DNA from: Apostichopus parvimensis
Lineage: Eukaryota; Echinodermata; Holothuroidea; Aspidochirotida; Stichopodidae
Direction of reading: 5' to 3'
NCBI GenBank assembly: GCA_000934455.1
Contig: KN882970.1
Coordinates: forward strand, 103,974 to 151,162
DNA length: 47,189 bases
A program made the translations under genes and the position numbers. This document shows, in pieces, positions 26,501 through 35,500 of this stretch (position 1 is the stretch's first letter; the number at the start of each line of letters is the position of its first letter). The notes under the pieces were generated by a model. It was not told the DNA's origin. It searched no databases and saw only the letters and a program-made list of their open reading frames with translations.

Positions 26501-29500
26501 CTTCTCTACACACTACTCTGCACCCTACTTTGCACCATACTCTGCACCCTCCTCTACAGAATAGCAGCTTAAGAATAAGAGTGGTTCATCAATATCTATA
26601 ACTTAGTATTTTTAGGGAATTCATTCTTTTTTTTTGTTACTTTTTTTTTTCATTTCTTGACGATCAACATAACTTAAGCTAATGAACTGCGATGTCATTG
26701 GTGCTGGTATCTGATACTAATAGCTTTGAAAATAAATGTAAATAAAAATATCCCTGCTTTAACATAGCTTTATAAATGGTATATGACTCCTCTCTCCTTA
26801 ATATATTCAAGATTCAATATTCAATTTCATTTTCAATATAGATAAGGACAGAGAGAATATAGATATTAAACGTTTCTTACCCTAGAGGCATTCGTCACGG
26901 CAGTTCCAACTCGGCCTAAAGTGGGGCAGAAATACAAATTTGGTTAAAGGAACGCATGCTTGTTGTACATGCCCACAACTCAAGTAAGTATTAGTAAGTA
27001 TTGAGCAATAATTGATTCAAGATACAAGCAACCAAAGAAACAAGCAGTTCTTTGAAATTTACAAAACCGACCGAATGAAACTAAAAAATACGATAGCCTT
27101 GGATCGGGCCGAGACATACTACTATTAAATACTTCCACGGAATGAAGGTTCACGAATCAAGTGATTAAATAAATTTGATTGGATCCTTGGCATTCCATTG
27201 TCCCGGAACTTTTCAATACAGTAGTATTAAATACATTCATAAGCAGACTAGAATATTTTCTAAAATTTAACAATTTGAATACTTCATTATTTGAAATGAA
27301 ACTTGACTTCAAAATCTAGTTGCGTGTTAAAAGTATCATAAACAGGATCAGAGAAATTGATCAAAAGACTGCTTTAAATTCAGACGAAGTGGACAGAGTT
27401 TCAGTTAAAATTCTCTGTATTTTGGTCAATGGCGATCTTGTGGGAAACATTTTATAGACAGTAGTACATTAGGCAGACAGTTGAAAAGAAAGAAAAAACA
27501 GAATTTATACTAGATATATAATGGAATACAGTAAATGAACTCCTCACTAATATGTGAATCTGTCATGTGTTTGCATATTTTGGCAATAATATAATTGATA
27601 TGACATTTTGTCATACCAGCAGAATTCTAATAGATAAATTTGTTTTGTAGGAAATGAAGCATATTATTATTTGGGTTTGATTGAGTTCACCCGGCCAATC
27701 AGAGACTGACGTAATGTCACCGTACTCACAGAAGTGTAAGCATGAAGTAAATCTATGCAAAAACATCTGTTTGAGATATAAACTTGCTCCAAACAGGCAG
27801 CCATCTTTTCATCCCAAATCAAGTATAAATGAAGGGCATTATATAATGTAAAACAGACAATCATTCTTATTGCCATATCTAAGGTGATTTAAAGCTCACA
27901 TGTGATTGCCCCCGGGAAGGACATGACTAACTTTTCTTGTTCCCCCTCCCACCTCCATCTCCCCTTGCCCCCCCCCCCTGTCACTCCTCTTCTCATAGTT
28001 CTCTTCCACCCTTTTCTCCACACCTTTCTGTCTCTGTCCTTCTTCAGTTAATTCCCTACCCGCTTCCCTTAATCCTCTCTTTGTCCCTCCACTGTTTATC
28101 TCCTAACTCTCCTCTTCCCCCTGTTGGTTTCTTTCTTTTTTCTCTCCATCCCTTGTCTATTAATCCCCTTACATCTATCTCTTTGTGTTCACCATGCTCA
28201 TTAACCTGTCTGTATTCTGTTCGTGTTTTTGTCCCTTCGTCATTTAGCCTCTGAAGAATATCCTGCTAGGATCGAAACGTCAGGCCAACTTACTTTTACA
28301 TATTCCCAGCCGTAGTGGAATTTAGTAAGTTATGGTCATTGTTCAAATTCTCTAAGAGCGGCTGTTCAGGACTTGTTGAAGTTTAAACATGGGTGACCAT
28401 TATTTAACTTTCTAGCATATTTTGGTGAAATATCAATCACCTTTTACATAAAGAAAACCATCTGGTGTTATAGGTGGCAGTATGCATAAAAACAACAACC
28501 GTCCATCATGTCTTGTGTACAAATACATCAGGCAATTCTCTGGTGACATATGAAATATAAGCCAAACAACGAAATTCTGCTAACATATCTTGTTGAAAAC
28601 TTCCATTTTTGATTTAGTTTTATAAGTGGCAAGATAACACATTATTATTGATTAATAAAGAACAGATGTCAAAAGGTAACAAATTTGCACTCAATTTTTT
28701 TGTTTTTTTCATTTGTCCGGCTGACAGAATTGAAAAAAAATACTTGTGTCTACATTCCTATTTCTTATAACTTTGAGGAATATCTGCTTCTTTGTTATTT
28801 CAACGACCAAATAATCGTTTGTAATATCGTAAGTAATATGAATTTTTTGGCAACAATACGCCGACTACTCACTTCCAGTATTACTCATCATCTTTGAGCC
28901 TCTTCCCGATTCATCTGGAGACTGGTTGTACTCGATCGACTGAACAGCCGCATCTTCCATCTTCTCCCAGATCTCGTGGATGCGGTCAGAAATCTTTTCC
29001 AGAGCGAGTTTCTGAACAATCGGACAAATATATCTTTTGATGACGTCACATTTAGTATAGCTTATGGCCATAAACACATCATGAAAATTGCATTGTAAAA
29101 TTGTAACAATAAGCCATGTTTATGGGGGTTTTATTGAGGGGGGGGCTTTTTTTCTTCTTAAATTTACTGTTTTTTAACTATGAAATAATACAGGTGTGGA
29201 AAAGGTTGTTGAGTAGCAACAGATGATGGACTAAAATAATAATTATTTTGATTTATTTTGAGATATTACTAATAGCCACAAATACAGATTTAATAACTGA
29301 TGAACAATAACTTCATTGACTTTCAGCTCGTGCTTTTTTGAGATCAATTCTCAACCGGGATGTTCATAATTTCACAAGTTTCTAATTCCCCCCCCTTCTT
29401 TTTCACTTTCTTAGTGAAATTTCTATCCATATTATTTCGGTCAAGATTTTGCACACCAGTTTGTGTGATTCTTGACACCATATGAAATTCTGATTGCTAC

Positions 29501-32500
29501 TTTTATAATGAAAAGAACTAAAGTGTTCACAGCAAACAATGATATGCATGCACACATTGATGATAGAAGACACTCTGATGTAACTAGAGAAAAGCTATAA
29601 TACCTAGTATCAGGGGGATATACATACACACATAGATCATTGAAGATGCTCAGGTGTAACAAGAGATAAGCTTTAATACCTAGTATCAGGGGATATACAT
29701 ACACACATAGATNNNNNNNNNNNNNNNNNNNNNNNNNNNNNNNNNNNNNNNNNNNNNNNNNNNNNNNNNNNNNNNNNNNNNNNNNNNNNNNNNNNNNNNN
29801 NNNNNNNNNNNNNNNNNNNNNNNNNNNNNNNNNNNNNNNNNNNNNNNNNNNNNNNNNNNNNNNNNNNNNNNNNNNNNNNNNNNNNNNNNNNNNNNNNNNN
29901 NNNNNNNNNNNNNNNNNNNNNNNNNNNNNNNNNNNNNNNNNNNNNNNNNNNNNNNNAGATGCTCAGGTGTAACAAGAGATAAGCTTTAATACCTAGTATC
30001 AGGGGATATACATACACACATAGATAATAGATGCTCAGGTGTAACAAGAGAAAAGCTATAATACCTAGTATCAGGGGATATAACCACACATAGATGATAG
30101 TAGATGCTCAGGCGTAACTAGAGAAAAGCTTTAATACCTAGTATCAGGGGGATATACACAAACATAGATGATAGAATATGCTCAGGTGTAACTAGAGAAA
30201 AGCTATAATACCTAGTATCAGGGGGATATACATACACACATAGATAGTAGAAGACACTCAAGTATAACTAGAACAAGGCTTTAATACCTAGTATCAGGGG
30301 ATATACATACACACATAGATGATAGAAGATGCTCAGGTGTAACTAGAGAAAAGCTATAATACCTAGTATCAGATCAAGGATTTTAAAATATGAGGGGTAT
30401 ATCCTTGAGGTCATTACCAACTCCACATAGGGGGGGGGGGGATCTGGAGGGAGGGGTTCATCCCTGAGAAAGAATTAAAATTAATTTGGAGACATGGTGC
30501 ATTGTGAGACATATTTAGCCCTTAGAACAGATTTCATTATAAGGTTCCATTATTAGGTTGACCATTCTCGAAACCTTTTACAACACTGAAGACACCATGA
30601 AATTAATGAAACGAAAGTTCTACAGTGGGGTATGAAGGGGGAAAAAAATCCATTTATGTCGATTGTTAAAAACTTACACCTTCCAACTGTAGATAAGCAT
30701 GCAAAGAGAGCGAGAGAGAGAGAAAAGAATACCGGAAGAAAAAAGTGAAATTGATACTTAGAAATTGATACTTAGAAAAGTACACGATCAACAGACAAAT
30801 GGAAAACAATGTACTTTTGTAATAGAAAGAGTAGACTTCAAATGGTCGTTCCTACCACAGAAACCATCACATCTCTATCGGTTCATGCAATTAATCTTAC
30901 AGACAGATCTTTCTCAAAAGCAGGTTTTCAGGTCGTGCGCTTGTGTGTGTGCACTCTCTTTTTACAACCAGCACACAAGGGAAAGTTAAATTGTGCTACA
31001 TAAAGCCTGACACTGCAAAACTTGATTTCTTTCTTCTGATCTGCCCAGCTACAAATACAAATGCCTAAATGGCATTCGTCACGGTCAAATTTATCCTTGT
31101 AAAGCTATTGGTCTGCAATAGCTAAAATCAATAGTGATGAGTAATAGTGTTATGTCAGGTTTCAGGTTAGCATAGACTCATGAACTTTTGGCATCCGCAT
31201 ATTTTGGAAAATTGGCCGAACTTTGCACGGCATTAGATTTTCAAATCCTGATTTTCTGATTTAATCTAACAAACCACTTTTTCTTTTTTATTTCTTTTGA
31301 AGTGAGTAACAAAATTTCTTTTCTGAATTTGTATATAATGAATTTTATCTGCTGACTGAGTTATCTGAGTAGCTGGGGATTCCTGGAGTGAAATAATAGT
31401 TACATTGGGAATGCCTCCAACAAAGGGCTGAAAAGCTCAGTTTTGGAAAGCACAGGACTTGTAATACTGTTTAGTTGATTGATTGAAATTCAGTTCAAGA
31501 TAAAAATCATTTGTTCTTGTCCAATTGTATTAATTTTTGTTCCATGTCTTTTCATTGTTTTGTTCACAAGGTCTGTTCACGGTTAGCAAGAACGGTATCC
31601 ACAAGCTATGGTAGTGCCCTACCTTAGAAAGGGAAGACGCAAACCAACTTTGCATTAGAACGTAGATATCACAAAAAGCAATAGTTCCAAAGAGTACATG
31701 CAAATGCCACCACCACTCACATCACCACCCCACGCCCCCACCCCATACAAATACACTGTGATGCTTAACCACTGAAATAAGTGTATCACAAGCAACACTT
31801 TAACACAAGGGACATACACCTTTGTTTCACATTTCCCTTTGTTTTGTTTTTTCACTTCACAGCTACCTTTCACACTGAAAGTTACCAAACTACAAACTAA
31901 AGCCTCTATGGGCCAAAATATCGTCAAAAACATCAACACTTTGAAAGATGGCACAGTAAGGTCATGCAACTACTGTTCAAATCGTGCAAGTCACATGCAA
32001 ATGTACACACAAATTCATATTCCTTGGCTGTCATTGAACTTAGAGGCTTCAACTTCCAATGCTGTTATTGAAATATAATAAGATTAAATCGAGATGTTAA
32101 TATGAATTAAAACAAAATATAGAGATGTAAAACGATGTCGCCATGACAACAAATCAATGAGGAAACGAATGATGAAACAGTTAGTTTGTTGTAAAATATG
32201 ACACGAGAAATGCTTTAATACCACAAGGTATCATATCTGGTTCTTTTTCAATGCAATCATATAGAGCAGTTGAGTCTCGGTTCAAAATTCTTTCCAAATG
32301 CAGAATGACATCACTAGGCTTAGTCTAATTTGCATATAACATTCTGGGCTGAACTTATCATCATCAAGTGATTTGGCTCAAACATTAAAAAGATACTTTA
32401 ATCCATATTAGAATAACTTGAAATTCACAGGTTGAATATACAAAATATTGTCCTGGATAATCCAGTGAAAATCTTTGAAGTACGACAGAGTTGTATAAAT

Positions 32501-35500
32501 GTTTAGACGGAAACCCATGCAGCAGGGTAACCATAGAAACATATGAACAAATTCAGAACCTGAGGCACAAGAAGAAACACTTTAAAATGGACTCACATGA
32601 ATATCCAGTAGGTCAGCATTTTGCATCTGTCTCCATGGCAACTCGGAAGCAGTCTCTGGGGCTTTTCATAATAAATGACGAAAAACAGAAAGTCAAAAAA
32701 TATACTTCTCAAATGCATTATTGTATCTTGGATCAGTGTAAGCAATTCAAAAGTGAACATAAGTTGCGTCTTTTACTATAAATCTTCAGTTATTCTCATA
32801 CCTTTTGTGAACTTAGTCATTGATACACCAGAAACAAAAATTGAGTAGTTTTGTAGTAAATAAAACTTTGGAACGTCCTCACCTGGTTCAATGAATGAAG
32901 ATGTCACGGCCAGACCTAAGTTATGGTACGATAAAGGGTTCTCTCGGGTGATAGCATCATACTGATCGATAAAGTCAAACCTGAATAAAACAACAAAAAT
33001 AAAAAGTCAATAATTACATGTCAAAACTTTCTTTTATACTAATTCCTATCGCGATGTTCTGTTGCCTCGCTTGTTTAAAAAATGCTGGAACTTTTCTGTA
33101 TCATTACCTGGTCGAAACCATATTCTAATAGCATATCGTACGGCAAAGAGATGTATTTTTTCAAATTTGGTGATTTTTTCCGTGCAGGCATCTGGCAACA
33201 GAAATTTCTTGCCGTTTACATACGGTTGGCTGGTACTATCATCTTACAAAGAAAACAGACCATCTTGGTCGTTTTTGTCCATGTAAAGTAAAATGTAAGC
33301 AATCGGTTTCCTTGAAGGAGCAGTTGTGGCCATTCAAGGTGTGATGTAACAACAGGTCAAGAGGTCAATAACTTGATGGGGGGTGGCTTTTCCCTACCTG
33401 TGATGAGGGGAATCCCAGTAAAGATCGGCTAAATCTCTCTCATCCTCCTTCACAAATGCTCCAATCTCAGCTTCATCTTTCTTTTCTTTTACTATACAAA
33501 AACAAAAGTAATCAGTCAATCAATTAAAGGCATTGAAGACTTGCCCCAAACCGCGTGCGGCCATTTGAAAAGTTAACTTTCTGTTGCTTGCAAGTGACGT
33601 TTTGTTCGTTTCACTACAAAATGCAGACAGTAATGAAATGTGATACCTTGTTGTCTTTAGCTGGACCTGAGATGTCCATCCCTGTATCGTTTATACACTG
33701 TGCTGTGGGTATTGACTGCAGCTGTATGTACTGACTGTACACTAGTGTCTAATTACCGACAGTAGCAAACTGTGTGTATTTTCTGGGATCGATGGTGGTG
33801 TCTAGCACTTCTGTTACACCTCATTTGAAACTAGGTCAGATTACCGGCATCAGACATATCTTTGTGCGCGAGTCTTCACTCCCTTTAAAGCATACTTGAT
33901 CAGATTTACATGAAACGAAAAAAAGCTGGCATACTAATTTTAAGTGAGTAAATTTTTTCTTTTGTTTTATGGTTTATTCATTTGACCAACATTTGTGTTT
34001 CAAAGAAAATACTCACACTGAACTGTAGCCGACGAAATCCTTTGCGTTGGAATTTCTCTATTGTCACCAGATTCCGTCAGAAATACACCCTTATCATCTT
34101 GCTTTGACTATAAAAAAAGAAAAGAAAAGTAACAAAAATAATGATAGTAGCACCAACAACAAAACAAGACAAAGTCGTATTAAATTATACAAATCTCTAA
34201 AAATGATTTCCACAACCCCCAAAAAAGAAGAAAAACAGAGGTTCAACAAAGATGCCAAACTGTTTTTTAATTATGAGCTCAGAAGTAGGTTTGCATATAT
34301 TTGTGACTTAGTTATAACCCAATGCACAAAGCCGGCACAAGCAACTATATCTACAAGTTACCTTGAGTAAGTCCCGATTTATACACCTGGGTAGAAGAGA
34401 GGCAATAATGAGATTAAGTGCCTTGCCCGAGGATACAACCTAATGATCTGGCCAGGACTCGAACCTACATGTCAGTTAATGCCTTGATGCCAATTAATGC
34501 CAAAATCTCTCACCTTAATCTGATGAAAGTCACATCGATAATATCTTCCTATTAAAATGGAACAATGCAAATATTAAACAGCTTTGAACGAACAAACAAA
34601 CAAAAAAAACATCTCACCTGGGCACTGTCCTCATGGGAAGTGTCCACCATCTTGTCTAAATGTTCGACTGGAGAAAGGAAAATAAATGGATGTTCACATG
34701 AACCAGTCACACTTTTCTTTTAGCTATTTTACACAAATATCCCAATTTTTTACTTAAGTACAAAAATGTTGCTATTTAATTCCTCAACTAGAGTAAATCC
34801 AATGAGATATCCAAGTCACAACTTGTCATATTTCTTGAAAGTCTTTAAAGACATGTTTGGCAAAACTATTTTGTTTTCACTCTTCTTTAATTGACATGTC
34901 TCTTTTCACATGATATACAGTACTGATGACAACATGAAATTATAAATTTACGATGAACATGAAAGTATATCACCATGTTCGGTGAACTCAAGCAAAAATT
35001 TCTTAATTTATCGGGGCACTACCTAATGAAACCAAAACACAGCAGCTGGTTGCCTCTTTACATAATAATTTCCTCTCAGAATCAAATACATTTAAGTACA
35101 ATTTATATTGATAGCTTGATGTATTAAATCTTGGAACTTGCCTCCTACACCCCCCCCCCACCAACATCCCCACTCTCATCCAGCCTACTTTGCATAAGAA
35201 TACAGATGCATGTTGTTATTGATGTTGTTGTTGTCATTTATTATTGAGGCTTAAATACAATGAATGATAATGTGTCATTTCTGGACTAGTGCAAAAACTT
35301 TTTAATATTGAGAAATAAATGTAACACCTCAAGTCATTAGAGTGAGCCATATGGGGGAAGTGGCATATTGCTATGAAATGCAACAACCGAATATTAAATT
35401 TGTAAAATGTGACATGCAATTACTCTATTAAAAAATACAATCACCTTCTGATTGTCTCTGAAATTCCAATTTTTCTAATTTCAATTTGGAGACATTCTCT

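Larger units (their letters stand above)
29012..32596 (-). other. Intron between exons 10 and 11 of the coiled-coil/HEAT gene
   Basis: 3.6 kb with the gapped minisatellite (29560-30375), a poly-G run near 30430, GA repeats near 30710 and a doubtful plus-strand exon (31863-31955). Confidence 0.55.

Noticed and set aside
27937-28254. A Pro/Ser/Leu-rich plus-strand protein
   Set aside because: It is a translation of a C/T-rich repeat body.
29673-30089. A 138-codon frame on the minus strand
   Set aside because: It crosses the N gap and is made from minisatellite units.
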